A stretch of DNA of 51,513 nt from Bacillus sp. AFS055030 (GCF_002574545.1 NZ_NUGT01000023.1:1-51513), one strand, 5' to 3'. Counted from the stretch's first letter, positions 1 through 9,273 are shown. Numbers and translations: made by a program. Notes: generated from the sequence alone by a model not told the origin.

Positions 1-20
1 GAGTAGAACGTCGCTTGGTT
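1..20 (+). rRNA. 5S rRNA, 3' end only (partial)
   Basis: The first bases (GAGTAGAACGTCGC...) resemble the conserved 3' tail of Bacillus 5S rRNA (GAGAGTAGGACGTCGC...). Its position directly before a long tRNA cluster fits the 3' end of an rrn operon. Only about 20 bases are inside the window, so the exact end is uncertain. Confidence 0.55.
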
Positions 21-30
21 CTAAGATTAT

Positions 31-105
31 TCCGCAGTAGCTCAGTGGTAGAGCACTCGGCTGTTAACCGAGTGGTCGTAGGTTCGAACCCTACCTGCGG
101 AGCCA
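31..105 (+). tRNA. tRNA-Asn (GTT)
   Basis: Cloverleaf with acceptor TCCGCAG/CTGCGGA, anticodon loop CTGTTAA and encoded CCA. An identical copy opens the second cluster at 50456. Confidence 0.97.
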
Positions 106-118
106 TTTTTAACTTAAT

Positions 119-191
119 GCTTCCATAGCTCAGCAGGCAGAGTACTTCCATGGTAAGGAAGAGGTCACCGGTTCGAGCCCGGTTGGAAGCT
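119..191 (+). tRNA. tRNA-Thr (GGT)
   Basis: Acceptor GCTTCCA/TGGAAGC; anticodon stem CTTCC/GGAAG enclosing ATGGTAA, so the anticodon is GGT. No CCA is encoded; the tail after the discriminator T is TAG. Confidence 0.93.
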
Positions 192-207
192 TAGGAAAAG
201 TTGTACT

Positions 208-282
208 GGCCCGTTGGTCAAGCGGTTAAGACACCGCCCTTTCACGGCGGTAACACGGGTTCGAGTCCCGTACGGGTCACCA
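208..282 (+). tRNA. tRNA-Glu (TTC)
   Basis: Acceptor GGCCCGT/ACGGGTC, anticodon loop CTTTCAC and encoded CCA. The same gene recurs at 50639. Confidence 0.97.
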
Positions 283-291
283 TTTTATTAC

Positions 292-367
292 GGAGGATTA
301 GCTCAGCTGGGAGAGCACCTGCCTTACAAGCAGGGGGTCGGCGGTTCGAGCCCGTCATCCTCCACCA
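292..367 (+). tRNA. tRNA-Val (TAC)
   Basis: Acceptor GGAGGAT/ATCCTCC, anticodon loop CTTACAA and encoded CCA. The same gene recurs at 50724. Confidence 0.97.
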
Positions 368-385
368 TCTAATTTAATAAATACC

Positions 386-470
386 GGAGGGGTAGCGAAG
401 TGGCTAAACGCGGCGGACTGTAAATCCGCTCCCTGTGGGTTCGGCGGTTCGAATCCGTCCCCCTCCACCA
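386..470 (+). tRNA. tRNA-Tyr (GTA)
   Basis: Class II tRNA with a long variable arm; acceptor GGAGGGG/CCCCTCC, anticodon loop CTGTAAA, encoded CCA. Confidence 0.96.
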
Positions 471-478
471 TTTATTGT

Positions 479-553
479 TGGGCTATAGCCAAGCGGTAAG
501 GCAACGGATTTTGATTCCGTCATGCCCTGGTTCGAATCCAGGTAGCCCAGCCA
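479..553 (+). tRNA. tRNA-Gln (TTG)
   Basis: Acceptor TGGGCTA/TAGCCCA, anticodon loop TTTTGAT, encoded CCA. The same sequence occurs twice more near the right end of the window (51083, 51300). Confidence 0.96.
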
Positions 554-580
554 TTTTTTTATTTTATCGTAATTTATTAC

Positions 581-653
581 GAGCCATTAGCTCAGTAGGT
601 AGAGCATCTGACTTTTAATCAGAGGGTCGAAGGTTCGAATCCTTCATGGCTCA
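581..653 (+). tRNA. tRNA-Lys (TTT)
   Basis: Acceptor GAGCCAT/ATGGCTC, anticodon loop CTTTTAA. No encoded CCA. A second copy begins at 51500 and is cut by the window edge. Confidence 0.95.
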
Positions 654-669
654 CTCTTTTTTTTTATGT

Positions 670-744
670 GCGGAAGTAGTTCAGTGGTAGAATACAACCT
701 TGCCAAGGCTGGGGTCGCGGGTTCGAGCCCCGTCTTCCGCTCCA
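670..744 (+). tRNA. tRNA-Gly (GCC)
   Basis: Acceptor GCGGAAG/CTTCCGC, anticodon stem-loop CCTTGCCAAGG giving GCC, encoded CCA. Confidence 0.96.
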
Positions 745-764
745 TTCGCATATACTTAAATAGT

Positions 765-840
765 GGGGCCTTAGCTCAGCTGGGAGAGCGCCTGCCTTGC
801 ACGCAGGAGGTCAGCGGTTCGATCCCGCTAGGCTCCACCA
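765..840 (+). tRNA. tRNA-Ala (TGC)
   Basis: Acceptor GGGGCCT/AGGCTCC with one G-U pair, anticodon loop CTTGCAC, encoded CCA. Last tRNA of the first cluster; a terminator follows 15 bases on. Confidence 0.96.
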
Positions 841-855
841 ATATACATAAAGTTA

Positions 856-884
856 AACCTTAGTCATTTGACTAAGGTTTTTTG
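856..884 (+). terminator. Rho-independent terminator of the rrn/tRNA transcript
   Basis: Perfect 10-bp stem AACCTTAGTC/GACTAAGGTT with loop ATTT, followed by a T run. Sits just after tRNA-Ala. Confidence 0.9.
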
Positions 885-961
885 TTGTATATAATCATAT
901 AATATAGCAATTTAAAAGCTAAAAATGCATATGTATACAAAAAAATGTTGAGTTGACCCAT

Positions 962-990
962 TTGATTCAAAAGATTTAAACTATTAATAT
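962..990 (+). promoter_or_regulatory. possible SigA promoter of rocF
   Basis: TTGATT, 17 bases, TAATAT: four matches to each hexamer. A transcript starting near 997 would carry the cre-like site at 1036 in its early leader. The match is modest in an AT-rich stretch. Confidence 0.3.
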
Positions 991-1035
991 AATTAATAAC
1001 TTTAATAGTCGAAAAGTTATATTTTTTCAAACTAA

Positions 1036-1049
1036 AGTAAGCGTTTACT
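1036..1049 (+). promoter_or_regulatory. cre-like site (CcpA) before rocF
   Basis: AGTAAGCGTTTACT is palindromic and fits the catabolite-responsive element consensus TGWNANCGNTNWCA at all core positions, missing only the outermost T and A. It lies 31 bases before the arginase start. A downstream cre would be expected to repress by blocking transcription, linking arginine breakdown to carbon supply. Inferred from sequence only. Confidence 0.5.
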
Positions 1050-1080
1050 TTTATGAATTTAGTTGATGGGGGAAATAAAA

Positions 1081-1980
1081 ATGTTAAAAGATATTTCAAT
1101 TATTGGGGTACCATTAGATTTAGGACAAACTAGACGTGGAGTAGACATGGGGCCAAGTGCAATTAGATATGCACAACTACACGAACGTATTGAAAGAATG
1201 TCTTATCAAGTAGAAGACTTAGGCGACATCTTAGTAGAACGTACACCAGTTAAAGAAGATAATTCAGAACATAACTTAAAAAACTTAAAATCAGTAAAAG
1301 AAACATGTGAAAAGCTTGCAGTAGAAGTGGATGAAGTTATTAAAAGAAACAGAATGCCACTAGTACTTGGTGGAGATCATAGTATTGCGATTGGTACACT
1401 AGCAGGTGTATCAAAACATTATAATAATTTAGGATTAATCTGGTTTGATGCACATGGTGATTTAAATACTGCTGAAACATCTCCTTCTGGTAATATTCAT
1501 GGTATGTCTTTAGCTGTTTCTTTAGGACATGGTCACGATTTATTAACGAAAATAGGTGGTTACTTCCCTAAAGTAAAACCTGAGAACGTAATCATTATTG
1601 GAGCACGTGATCTTGATGAAGGCGAAAGAGCAATTATTAAAGAATTAGGAATTAAAGTTTATACAATGCATGAAATTGATAAATTAGGAATGACGAAAGT
1701 AATGGAAGAAAGCATTGACCACTTGAAAGAGTGTGATGGTGTACACTTATCATTAGATCTTGATGGTCTAGATCCAATTCACGTTCCTGGAGTTGGTACA
1801 CCTGTTCCTGGAGGAATTACTTATAGAGAAGGTCATTTAGCGATGGAAATGTTATCTGATGCTGATATTATTACTTCAATTGAATTCGTAGAAGTTAATC
1901 CAATATTAGATGAAAGAAATAGAACAGCTATCGTAGCTGTTGCATTGATCGGCTCATTATTAGGAGAAAAGTTACTATAA
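1081..1980 (+). CDS. rocF: arginase
   Basis: Hydrolyses L-arginine to ornithine and urea in the cytoplasm, the first step of the arginase route of arginine use. The 299-residue protein shows all three metal-binding signatures of the ureohydrolase family: GGDHS at about 97-101, DAHGDLNT at 123-130 and SLDLDGLDP in the C-terminal third, followed by VPGVGTPVPGG; length is normal for Bacillus RocF. The ATG at 1081 was chosen because GGGGG lies 8 bases before it; the in-frame TTG and ATG at 1063 and 1066 overlap or precede that ribosome binding site. It stands alone between a cre-like site and a strong terminator. Placement beside cdaA matches the B. cereus group, not B. subtilis. Confidence 0.97.
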   Translation: MLKDISIIGVPLDLGQTRRGVDMGPSAIRYAQLHERIERMSYQVEDLGDILVERTPVKEDNSEHNLKNLKSVKETCEKLAVEVDEVIKRNRMPLVLGGDHSIAIGTLAGVSKHYNNLGLIWFDAHGDLNTAETSPSGNIHGMSLAVSLGHGHDLLTKIGGYFPKVKPENVIIIGARDLDEGERAIIKELGIKVYTMHEIDKLGMTKVMEESIDHLKECDGVHLSLDLDGLDPIHVPGVGTPVPGGITYREGHLAMEMLSDADIITSIEFVEVNPILDERNRTAIVAVALIGSLLGEKLL

Positions 1981-2044
1981 AATAAAATTCACTTTAAGAG
2001 AGTAAATTTAAGTCGTTTAGTTGAAATCCTTTTTTTCATCTACT

Positions 2045-2073
2045 GAAGCTAGCATGTGCTAGCTTCTTTTTTT
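2045..2073 (+). terminator. terminator after rocF
   Basis: Perfect 10-bp stem GAAGCTAGCA/TGCTAGCTTC with a 2-base loop and seven Ts. The rest of the gap from 1981 to 2312 is AT-rich and shows only this hairpin and the cdaA promoter. Confidence 0.93.
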
Positions 2074-2260
2074 ATCAATAAACTTTGAAGAATTGTCATT
2101 GAGAAAACTTCAAAATCACATAAAAATTTAGGTCATTCCTTCTATTATTATAGAGAGTCAACGTAAATAGTACTGTAATGATGTTTAATCTAACTAAAAT
2201 AGACGTTAAAGTATTGTTAATATATTTAATAACTCATAAATTTTGTGTATTGCAAAAATA

Positions 2261-2269
2261 TGGTATAAT
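2261..2269 (+). promoter_or_regulatory. extended -10 promoter of the cdaA operon
   Basis: TGG followed by a perfect TATAAT, 44 bases before the cdaA start. The -35 side (TTTTGT with 17-bp spacing, 2241-2246) is poor, which the extended -10 may compensate. Confidence 0.6.
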
Positions 2270-2312
2270 ACTCAAGATACAGTTTTATTCTATAGAATTT
2301 GGAGGGTAAAAG

Positions 2313-3131
2313 ATGCCTTCTTTAAATATAAATTTTTTACAGTATTTACAGAATGGATTAGATATACTAATAGTTTGGTTTGTTATATATAGATTAATTA
2401 TCATTATTCAAGGGACGAAGGCTGTCCAACTTTTAAAGGGTGTCACAATCATTATTGTCGTAAAAGTATTAAGTAGCCTATTTGGACTGCATACTTTACA
2501 ATTTTTAATGGATCAAGCACTAACATGGGGATTCTTAGCGGTTATTATTATCTTTCAACCAGAATTAAGGAGAGCACTAGAACAACTTGGACGTGGTCGA
2601 TTCTTCTCTAGAACAACAGGTAACGGGTTTAATGACCGAAATGATATTGTTGAGAATATTGCAAAAGCCACTGAATACATGGCTAAACGAAGAATCGGTG
2701 CACTTATTTCATTTGAGAGACAAACAGGTATGGGTGACTATATAGAGTCCGGTATTAGAATGAATGCTAATTTATCATCAGAATTATTGATTAATATTTT
2801 TATTCCAAATACACCTTTACATGACGGGGCGGTAATTATACAAGGTGAAAAGATTACGGCAGCAGCCTGTTATTTACCTTTGTCTGAGAGTGCATTTATT
2901 TCAAAGGAATTAGGAACGAGGCATCGAGCTGCAGTTGGTATTAGTGAAGTTACTGACAGTATTACAATTGTAGTTTCCGAGGAAACAGGTGCGGTTTCAG
3001 TAGCGAGGAATGGAAATCTATACAGAGAATTATCAAAAGACGAGCTTATAAATTTATTAAATACTGAGCTGAAATCACCAGAAGAGTCCACTACATCTAA
3101 ATGGAATTGGAAGGTGAAGCGTAATGGATAA
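2313..3131 (+). CDS. cdaA: diadenylate cyclase CdaA
   Basis: Condenses two ATP into the second messenger c-di-AMP, which controls potassium uptake, osmolyte transport and wall homeostasis. The 272-residue protein has three N-terminal membrane helices (about 15-85), then the DAC domain with the two diagnostic motifs DGA (171-173) and RHR (203-205). GGAGGG sits 8 bases before the ATG. Its stop overlaps the start of cdaR by 8 bases and glmM follows, the conserved cdaA-cdaR-glmM operon in which CdaR and GlmM bind and modulate the cyclase. Confidence 0.97.
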   Translation: MPSLNINFLQYLQNGLDILIVWFVIYRLIIIIQGTKAVQLLKGVTIIIVVKVLSSLFGLHTLQFLMDQALTWGFLAVIIIFQPELRRALEQLGRGRFFSRTTGNGFNDRNDIVENIAKATEYMAKRRIGALISFERQTGMGDYIESGIRMNANLSSELLINIFIPNTPLHDGAVIIQGEKITAAACYLPLSESAFISKELGTRHRAAVGISEVTDSITIVVSEETGAVSVARNGNLYRELSKDELINLLNTELKSPEESTTSKWNWKVKRNG

Positions 3132-4419
3132 CTTTATGGATAATCGTTGGATTTTAAGAGGGATCGCTTTATTAGTAACATTATTACTTTTTATGTCTGT
3201 CAATCTTGTTCCACAATCAAGTACTTCGGGATTAGGAGACATACCGTTTGTTAATAATAAAGAATTAGTAAAAGAAGTACCTGTAACACCTATTTATGAT
3301 CAGCGCAATCTAATTGTAACTGGTGTTCCAAAAGATGTTTCTGTGCAATTAGATGGACCTAATAGTATTGTAAAATCTGCTGAAATGAAGAAGGATTTCG
3401 AAGTGTATTTGGATCTAACTTCTTACGCTTTAGGTACATATGAAGTTCCTTTAAAAATTAGAAATATTTCAGATAAAATAAAAGCAACGATTAAACCAAG
3501 AACAGTTAGGGTCACAATTAATGAAAAAATTGAAAAATCAGTTTCAGTTAAAGTTGCTTATTTAAATGAAAAAGAGATTAAACATGGATATAAAGCAGAG
3601 AATGCTATTGTTAAACCAGGTTTAGTTACAATAGTAGGATCCAGAGATGAAGTATCACAAGTGTCATATGCAAGCGTTGGTGTGGATGTTACTGATGCAA
3701 ATCAGACATTTAGTCAGGTGTTACCTGTTAAATTATTCAATAAAAAAGGTGTTCAACTTCCGTTTGTTACAAATCCAAGAAAAGTTGAAGTAACTGTCCC
3801 AATTGTTTCCGAAAGTGCTAGCTTCCCGATTAAGTTAGTGCAAACAGGAACACTTAAGGATGGTTTAAAGCTAAGTAGTCTTACTAGTAAAGTTGATTCA
3901 CTTAGAATTTATGCATCTAAAGATTGGTTGGACAAGTTTAGTGGACCTATAGTAGTGCCAGTAGACGTATCTTCATTTGATAAAAGTGGCACATATGAAG
4001 TTAATGTACCTACTCCAAATGGAGCATTTAGAGTTGAATCAAGCACGATTAATGTAGACGTAAATTTTGATGAAGAAATAGAAAAGAAATTTAGTAATAT
4101 CCCTATTAAATTAGTGGGTGAAAATAATCAATATGAGTATAAGTTTATAAAGCCCTCTTTAGGTAAAGTAGAAGTTACAGCTAAAGGATTTAAAGAAGAC
4201 TTGGATGCAATTGATCCAAGTGACTTGAACATTACTGCAAAAGTGAATGGACTGGATCCAGGAACCAGAGATGTAGCGCTTACTATTACCGGTCCAAAGG
4301 GAGTTAAATATAGTTTAGAGTTTGATACAATAACGATTGAAATTACTGATAAAAAATCTGCTCAAGCTGATGAAAATGAAAATGAGAATTCAGGCGATGT
4401 AGGACAGTCATCGAATTAG
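3124..4419 (+). CDS. cdaR: CdaA regulator CdaR (YbbR-domain protein)
   Basis: Membrane-anchored regulator of CdaA. One N-terminal transmembrane helix (about 10-27) is followed by a long extracytoplasmic part made of consecutive YbbR-type beta domains, seen as repeated segments with V-x-V strands and conserved L-x-G-x-P patterns, and an acidic Asn/Glu-rich tail. 431 residues, slightly short of B. subtilis YbbR. The ATG overlaps cdaA by 8 bases, implying translational coupling; a second in-frame ATG lies four codons on. glmM follows after 13 bases with its own GGAG. Confidence 0.94.
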   Translation: MDNFMDNRWILRGIALLVTLLLFMSVNLVPQSSTSGLGDIPFVNNKELVKEVPVTPIYDQRNLIVTGVPKDVSVQLDGPNSIVKSAEMKKDFEVYLDLTSYALGTYEVPLKIRNISDKIKATIKPRTVRVTINEKIEKSVSVKVAYLNEKEIKHGYKAENAIVKPGLVTIVGSRDEVSQVSYASVGVDVTDANQTFSQVLPVKLFNKKGVQLPFVTNPRKVEVTVPIVSESASFPIKLVQTGTLKDGLKLSSLTSKVDSLRIYASKDWLDKFSGPIVVPVDVSSFDKSGTYEVNVPTPNGAFRVESSTINVDVNFDEEIEKKFSNIPIKLVGENNQYEYKFIKPSLGKVEVTAKGFKEDLDAIDPSDLNITAKVNGLDPGTRDVALTITGPKGVKYSLEFDTITIEITDKKSAQADENENENSGDVGQSSN

Positions 4420-4432
4420 AAGGAGAGTTAAA

Positions 4433-5776
4433 ATGGGTAAATATTTTGGTACAGATGGTGTACGAGGAGTTGCAAATAAAGAGTTAACTCCTGAATTAGC
4501 ATATAAAATTGGACGCTGTGGCGGTTATGTTTTAACAAAAAATAATGTCAAACCTAAAATTATTGTTGGGCGTGACACACGTGTTTCAGGACATATGCTT
4601 GAAGGAGCACTAGTTGCAGGTTTATTATCAATTGGTGCTGAAGTTATGAGATTAGGTGTAATTTCTACTCCAGGTGTTGCCTATTTAACAAGAGCTCTTG
4701 GAGCACAAGCTGGTGTTATGATTTCAGCTTCACATAATCCTGTTGCAGATAATGGGATTAAGTTTTTTGGTCCAGACGGTTTTAAATTGTTGGATGAGCA
4801 AGAAGATGAAATTGAAGAACTAATGGATGCAGAAGTAGATCGTCTACCAAGACCAACTGGAAATGATTTATGTCAAGTTAGTGATTATTTTGAAGGTGGG
4901 CAAAAATACCTACAATTCCTGAAAAATACAATTGATGAAGATTTCTCAGGTCTATTAGTAGCTCTAGATTGTGCACACGGTGCCACTTCTTCATTAGCGC
5001 CATATTTATTCGCAGATTTAGAAGCAGATATTGTTACAATGGGAACGAATCCTAATGGATTTAATATAAATGATGGTGTAGGTTCTACACACCCAGAAGC
5101 TTTAGCAGCTCTTGTAAAAGAAAAAGGTGCTGACATCGGTTTATCATTTGATGGAGACGGAGATCGTCTAATTGCAATTGATGAAAATGGTGAAATCGTT
5201 GACGGTGACCAAATAATGTATATTTGTGCAAAATACTTAAATGAAAAAGGCCGTTTAAAACAAAATACAATCGTATCAACTGTTATGAGTAACTTAGGCT
5301 TCTATAAAGCAGTAGAAATGAATGGGATGAAAAGTGCAGTTACAGGTGTTGGGGACCGTTACGTAATGGAAGAGATGAGAAAAAATGGCTTCAATCTTGG
5401 CGGCGAGCAATCTGGACACATCATCTTTTTAGATCATATTACGACTGGTGACGGCATGTTAAGTGCTATTCAGCTTGTAAGCATTGTTAAAGAATCAGGT
5501 AAAACTTTATCACAATTAGCTGGAGAAATGAAAAAGTATCCACAATTATTAATTAATGTTCGCGTTACAGATAAAAATGAAGCACTAAATAACGAGCGCA
5601 TTAAAGCAACCATTTCAGAAGTAGAGGAAGAAATGAACGGCAATGGTCGTATTTTAGTTCGTCCTTCTGGTACTGAGCCTCTTATTCGTGTAATGGCTGA
5701 GGCTCCTTCTGAGGCAGAATGTAAACAATATGTAGAACGTATTGTTGCTGTTGTAAAAGAAGAAGTTGGCGAATAA
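4433..5776 (+). CDS. glmM: phosphoglucosamine mutase GlmM
   Basis: Converts glucosamine-6-phosphate to glucosamine-1-phosphate for UDP-GlcNAc, the precursor of peptidoglycan and teichoic acid linkage units. Phosphohexomutase fold: N-terminal [12 protein letters not shown], phospho-serine loop ISASHNP with Ser100, metal loop DGDGDR at 240-245, and [11 protein letters not shown] in the C-terminal phosphate-binding domain. 447 residues, standard for GlmM. Follows cdaR in one operon; its product meets GlmS, encoded downstream under a separate promoter and ribozyme. Confidence 0.98.
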   Translation: MGKYFGTDGVRGVANKELTPELAYKIGRCGGYVLTKNNVKPKIIVGRDTRVSGHMLEGALVAGLLSIGAEVMRLGVISTPGVAYLTRALGAQAGVMISASHNPVADNGIKFFGPDGFKLLDEQEDEIEELMDAEVDRLPRPTGNDLCQVSDYFEGGQKYLQFLKNTIDEDFSGLLVALDCAHGATSSLAPYLFADLEADIVTMGTNPNGFNINDGVGSTHPEALAALVKEKGADIGLSFDGDGDRLIAIDENGEIVDGDQIMYICAKYLNEKGRLKQNTIVSTVMSNLGFYKAVEMNGMKSAVTGVGDRYVMEEMRKNGFNLGGEQSGHIIFLDHITTGDGMLSAIQLVSIVKESGKTLSQLAGEMKKYPQLLINVRVTDKNEALNNERIKATISEVEEEMNGNGRILVRPSGTEPLIRVMAEAPSEAECKQYVERIVAVVKEEVGE

Positions 5777-5786
5777 AATAAATTAA

Positions 5787-5834
5787 AAAAATATGCATTG
5801 ATGAGCACTTTTGTGTAAGTCTATGCATATTTTT
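5787..5834 (+). terminator. probable terminator after glmM
   Basis: Inverted repeat AAAAATATGCAT / ATGCATATTTTT with a 24-base loop, ending in Ts, 11 bases after the glmM stop. The long loop makes it weaker than the others here. Confidence 0.55.
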
Positions 5835-5876
5835 GTTATATACAGCTATTCTATATTTTTTTTCATCATATTCTTG

Positions 5877-5906
5877 TTGACCATTTTTAATACAGTATAG
5901 TATAGT
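5877..5906 (+). promoter_or_regulatory. SigA promoter of glmS
   Basis: TTGACC, 18 bases, TATAGT. It puts the transcript start about 50 bases before the ribozyme cleavage site, as in other Firmicutes. Confidence 0.7.
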
Positions 5907-5962
5907 TGTTTTATTGTTTTCCTAACAGGAAAGGAGTATAGAAATAATAAAGTATTAAAAAA

Positions 5963-6215
5963 GCGCCAGAACTACACTAGACGTGAATGTGTAGTTGACG
6001 AGGTGGAGTTTTATCGAAGTTTCGGCGGATGACTCCCGGTTGCTGTATCACAACCGAAATTATTTATGAAAAACACATGGGTGACTGTGTGCACAAACGT
6101 AAATAATCTGATACACCGTTTAAAACAAAAAAATGAACTCGCTAATGAGCGGAATATGAAAGGTAGGTGGATATTGCTTGTAAGTCCTCTACCATTATGA
6201 AACATGACGAGGGAA
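5963..6215 (+). ncRNA. glmS ribozyme/riboswitch
   Basis: Self-cleaving RNA that uses glucosamine-6-phosphate as cofactor and destroys its own glmS mRNA when amino sugar is plentiful. The hallmark core is present: AGCGCCAGAAC with cleavage expected between 5962 and 5963, a P2-like stem AACTACAC/GTGTAGTT, GACGAGGTGGAG, TTATCGAAG, TTTCGGCGGATGACTCCCGG and a GGTTG/CAACC hairpin. A GGGTGACT segment (about 6081-6088) and a final GACGAGGGA (6206-6214) match the 3' elements of B. subtilis glmS. The P4 side carries an expanded hairpin (about 6160-6195). The 3' limit is approximate. Confidence 0.93.
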
Positions 6216-6312
6216 TAGAAAATTAAATAGTAGTTAAACGGTTAGGAAAACAGCGTTCCATTCCTATACATTTTGTATGTCTTGTTTTTGGACTTACTAA
6301 GCAATAGTAATT

Positions 6313-8115
6313 ATGTGTGGAATCGTTGGATATATTGGAAATGATAATGCGAAAGAAATTTTATTAAAAGGTTTAGAGAAATTAGAGTATCGTGGTTACG
6401 ATTCTGCTGGGATTTCTCTTTTAACTGACAATGGTGTAGAAGTTTATAAAGAAAAAGGTAGAATTGCTGTATTACGTAAGTCAATTCCTTCAAAAGCGGA
6501 CGGAAATGTTGGTATTGGTCATACTAGATGGGCGACGCATGGTGCGCCAAGTAAACGTAATGCACATCCTCATCAGAGCTCTACTGAACGTTTTACACTT
6601 GTTCACAATGGCGTTATCGAGAACGATGTACAATTAAAAAACGATTATTTAAATGATATTGAATTTACAAGTGATACAGATACTGAAGTTATTGTTCAGT
6701 TAGTTGAACTTAATATTAAAAAAGGATTATCTGTACTTGATGCTTTCAGAGAAACACTTAAGCTTCTTAAAGGTTCTTATGCAATTGCATTATTAGATAA
6801 ACAAAACGATGACGTAATTTATGTAGCAAAAAACAAAAGTCCATTACTAGTTGGTGTTGGTGAAGAGTTTAATGTTATTGCATCGGATGCAATGGCAATG
6901 TTACAAATTACTGATCAATTTATTGAATTAATGGATAAAGAGGTTATTGTCGTTACGAAAGATCATGTTCAATTAATGGACCTTAACGGAAATATTAAAG
7001 AACGTTCTCCATATACAGCAGAAATTGATGCTAGCGATATCGAAAAAGGAACTTATCCTCATTTCATGTTAAAAGAAACAGATGAGCAACCTTTAGTAAT
7101 CCGTAATATTATCCAAAAGTACCAAGATGAAAACGGAGAGCTTGTAATCAACTCAGAAATTAAAGCAGCATTAGCAGAAGCTGACAGATTATATATTGTT
7201 GCTTGTGGAACTAGTTATCATGCTGGCCTTGTAGGAAAACAGTTTATTGAAAAAATGGCGGGAGTTCCTGTAGAAGTACATGTTGCAAGTGAATTCTCTT
7301 ACAATATGCCATTACTTTCAGAAAAACCATTATTTATTTATATTTCACAAAGTGGTGAAACTGCTGATAGCCGAGCTTGTTTAGTTCAAACAAATAAATT
7401 AGGTCATAAAGCAATTACAATTACAAACGTTCCTGGATCAACATTATCACGTGAGGCTGAGTTCACTCTTGCTTTACACGCAGGTCCTGAAATCGCTGTT
7501 GCATCAACGAAAGCTTACACTGCACAATTAGCAGTACTTGCAATTGTTGCAAATGCTCTTGCAAAAGAAAAAGGAAAAACAGTTAACTTTAACCTAGTTA
7601 AAGAACTTGGAATTGTAGCAAATGCAATGGAATCAATTACAAACCAAAAAGACGAGTTTGAAAAAATTGCTACAGAATATTTAGCTACAACTCGCAATGC
7701 ATTCTTCATCGGCCGTAACGTAGATTACTTCGTTTGCCTAGAAGGCGCATTAAAACTAAAAGAAATTTCTTACATCCAAGCAGAAGGATTTGCTGGTGGA
7801 GAGTTAAAACATGGTACAATTGCTCTAATCGAAGAAGGAACTCCAATCTTCGCATTAGCAACACAAGAATCAGTAAACTTAAACATTCGTGGAAATGTGA
7901 AAGAGGTTGTTGCTCGCGGTGCTAACCCTTGTATCATTTCAATGGAAGGATTAAACATGGAAGGCGATCGCTTCATTTTACCAAGAGTACAAGAAGAATT
8001 ATCTCCAATCCTTTCAGTAGTACCATTACAATTAATTTCTTACTATGCTGCACTACATCGTGGTTGTGATGTTGATAAACCTCGTAATCTTGCAAAATCA
8101 GTTACAGTTGAATAA
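6313..8115 (+). CDS. glmS: glutamine-fructose-6-phosphate aminotransferase GlmS
   Basis: Makes glucosamine-6-phosphate from fructose-6-phosphate and glutamine, the committed step to amino sugars. The start is fixed by the N-terminal nucleophile Cys2 (MCGIVGYIG). The glutaminase domain covers about 1-220 ([14 protein letters not shown] motifs); two SIS sugar-isomerase domains fill the rest ([18 protein letters not shown]), and the end [15 protein letters not shown] is canonical. 600 residues. No convincing Shine-Dalgarno sequence lies within 15 bases of the ATG. Controlled by the upstream ribozyme, so its own product switches it off. Confidence 0.98.
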   Translation: MCGIVGYIGNDNAKEILLKGLEKLEYRGYDSAGISLLTDNGVEVYKEKGRIAVLRKSIPSKADGNVGIGHTRWATHGAPSKRNAHPHQSSTERFTLVHNGVIENDVQLKNDYLNDIEFTSDTDTEVIVQLVELNIKKGLSVLDAFRETLKLLKGSYAIALLDKQNDDVIYVAKNKSPLLVGVGEEFNVIASDAMAMLQITDQFIELMDKEVIVVTKDHVQLMDLNGNIKERSPYTAEIDASDIEKGTYPHFMLKETDEQPLVIRNIIQKYQDENGELVINSEIKAALAEADRLYIVACGTSYHAGLVGKQFIEKMAGVPVEVHVASEFSYNMPLLSEKPLFIYISQSGETADSRACLVQTNKLGHKAITITNVPGSTLSREAEFTLALHAGPEIAVASTKAYTAQLAVLAIVANALAKEKGKTVNFNLVKELGIVANAMESITNQKDEFEKIATEYLATTRNAFFIGRNVDYFVCLEGALKLKEISYIQAEGFAGGELKHGTIALIEEGTPIFALATQESVNLNIRGNVKEVVARGANPCIISMEGLNMEGDRFILPRVQEELSPILSVVPLQLISYYAALHRGCDVDKPRNLAKSVTVE

Positions 8116-8183
8116 TCAAATTAGTAATCTATTAAATACTAAAATAAAGATTTGAAAATAAACTGAGCAGGGAGTGTAAAACG

Positions 8184-8282
8184 GTGATCAAATTTAACGA
8201 TGAAAATAGGATTCCTACAAAAGATGATTTTCATGTAAGTGAAATTGATGAACGTGTTGTAATAAGAAAGCCGATTAAATAA
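8184..8282 (+). CDS. 32-residue mini-protein, paralogue 1 (function unknown)
   Basis: A short GTG-start frame preceded by GGGAGTG (8170-8176) and followed 18 bases on by a terminator. It encodes 32 residues whose centre reads IPTKDDFHVSEIDERVVI and ends in KP. A second frame at 17245 encodes almost the same core, with synonymous and conservative differences, so this is very probably translated. It begins 68 bases after glmS with no terminator between, so it may share the ribozyme-controlled transcript. Very acidic centre, basic tail, no membrane segment, no Cys. I do not recognise the family. Confidence 0.7.
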   Translation: MIKFNDENRIPTKDDFHVSEIDERVVIRKPIK

Positions 8283-8300
8283 ACTAATTTAAAAATAATT

Positions 8301-8335
8301 AAGGGCTGATGGATTCCATTAGTCCTTTTCTTTTA
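8301..8335 (+). terminator. terminator of the glmS transcript
   Basis: 12-bp stem AAGGGCTGATGG/CCATTAGTCCTT with two G-U pairs and an ATT loop, then a T-rich tail. It closes glmS plus the mini-ORF. Confidence 0.88.
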
Positions 8336-8364
8336 TTTATAGCTACTGTATTTTATCCATATAT

Positions 8365-8393
8365 ATGAAATAATTACAAATATTGGGTATAAT
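8365..8393 (+). promoter_or_regulatory. probable promoter of the tetR-family gene
   Basis: ATGAAA, 17 bases, perfect TATAAT (8388-8393) preceded by GGG. Leaves a leader of about 125 bases before the regulator start; no operator-like palindrome matching the site at 15291 is visible here. Confidence 0.5.
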
Positions 8394-8526
8394 ACTAGAT
8401 GGATTTAGAAATGGCAAAATAAGAATAGTCCAATCTTAAGTAGTTTTAAATCAACACACTTATAATAAAGAAATTATCGATTCTCATATTTAGTTTATTT
8501 TTAAATTAAGGAGGTTGAATAGTAAA

Positions 8527-9105
8527 ATGGCAAGGTCAAAGGAATTTGAAGTAGATGCTGTTCTACTTAAAGCTATGCGGTTATTTTGGGAACAAGGTTA
8601 CGAAAAGACATCTATGCAAGATCTTGTCTCGCATATGGGCATACACAAAGGGAGTATGTATGACACTTTTGGCGATAAACAATCATTATATTTTAAATCA
8701 TTAGAGCGTTATATTGAGTTTTCGCAGCAAACGCTTATAAAGGAGCTAGCTAATACCCGTTCGGCCAAAGAAGCGATCCAAGTATTTTTCGAATTGTCAA
8801 TTGACAAACAGGAAGAATTACCTACTGGATGTTTAATAGTGAATACTGCGGTTGAGTTAGCAAAACATGATTTAGAAGCAAGAGATTGGGTTCTTCAAAG
8901 TTGGGGTTTTACAGAGCAGTTAATACATGACATTATACTAGAAGGTCAAAGAATGGGAGAACTTTCTAAGAAATTAGATGCAAAAGAATTATCTTATTAT
9001 TTTATTAATGCAATAATTGGATTTCGTGTAATGGTTAAGACTGATCCTGACCGAGAAAAATTACGCAAAATAATGGAAATAAATTTGTCAGTACTTGATA
9101 ATTAG
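8527..9105 (+). CDS. TetR/AcrR family transcriptional regulator
   Basis: One-domain-plus-ligand-domain repressor of 192 residues. The N-terminal helix-turn-helix is clear (MRLFWEQGYEKTSMQDL, then MGIHKGSMYDTFGDKQSLY, about 14-50); the C-terminal half is a helical effector-binding domain with TGCLIVNTAVELA, typical of the TetR_C group seen in YxaF- and LmrA-like proteins. ATG at 8527 lies 12 bases after AAGGAGG; the in-frame TTG at 8515 abuts that site. Transcribed alone. Its target is unknown; the operator-like repeats around 15291-15485, before the epoxide hydrolase, are candidates. Confidence 0.9.
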   Translation: MARSKEFEVDAVLLKAMRLFWEQGYEKTSMQDLVSHMGIHKGSMYDTFGDKQSLYFKSLERYIEFSQQTLIKELANTRSAKEAIQVFFELSIDKQEELPTGCLIVNTAVELAKHDLEARDWVLQSWGFTEQLIHDIILEGQRMGELSKKLDAKELSYYFINAIIGFRVMVKTDPDREKLRKIMEINLSVLDN

Positions 9106-9244
9106 TGTGGGACTTTTTGCTTGCCAAACCAATTTAGTGAGCACAGGTCTGTGTTTGAGAGCCAACAAAGACCTGACCAAAGTAATAAAATAAAAAGACT
9201 ACCCAATCCGTCTAGCAGATCATAATTTCGAAGTCACAAAAAAC

Positions 9245-9272
9245 CGGCCCCAAACTTCGGAGCCGTTTTTGT
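9245..9272. terminator. bidirectional terminator between tetR gene and ger operon
   Basis: 7-bp GC-rich stem CGGCCCC/GGAGCCG with one G-U pair and a 7-base loop, flanked by As on the left and Ts on the right, so it can end both converging transcripts. The preceding 9106-9240 holds a weaker AGGTCT/AGACCT hairpin and no gene. Confidence 0.85.
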
Positions 9273-9273
9273 T

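Noticed and set aside
666-863. 65-codon ORF through tRNA-Gly and tRNA-Ala
   Set aside because: Reads straight through two tRNA genes; no ribosome binding site. The frames at 50470-50803 over the second cluster are the same artefact.
872-1099. 75-codon minus-strand ORF between tRNA-Ala and rocF
   Set aside because: AT-rich, no start context, overlaps the cre-like site and rocF leader; composition like non-coding DNA.
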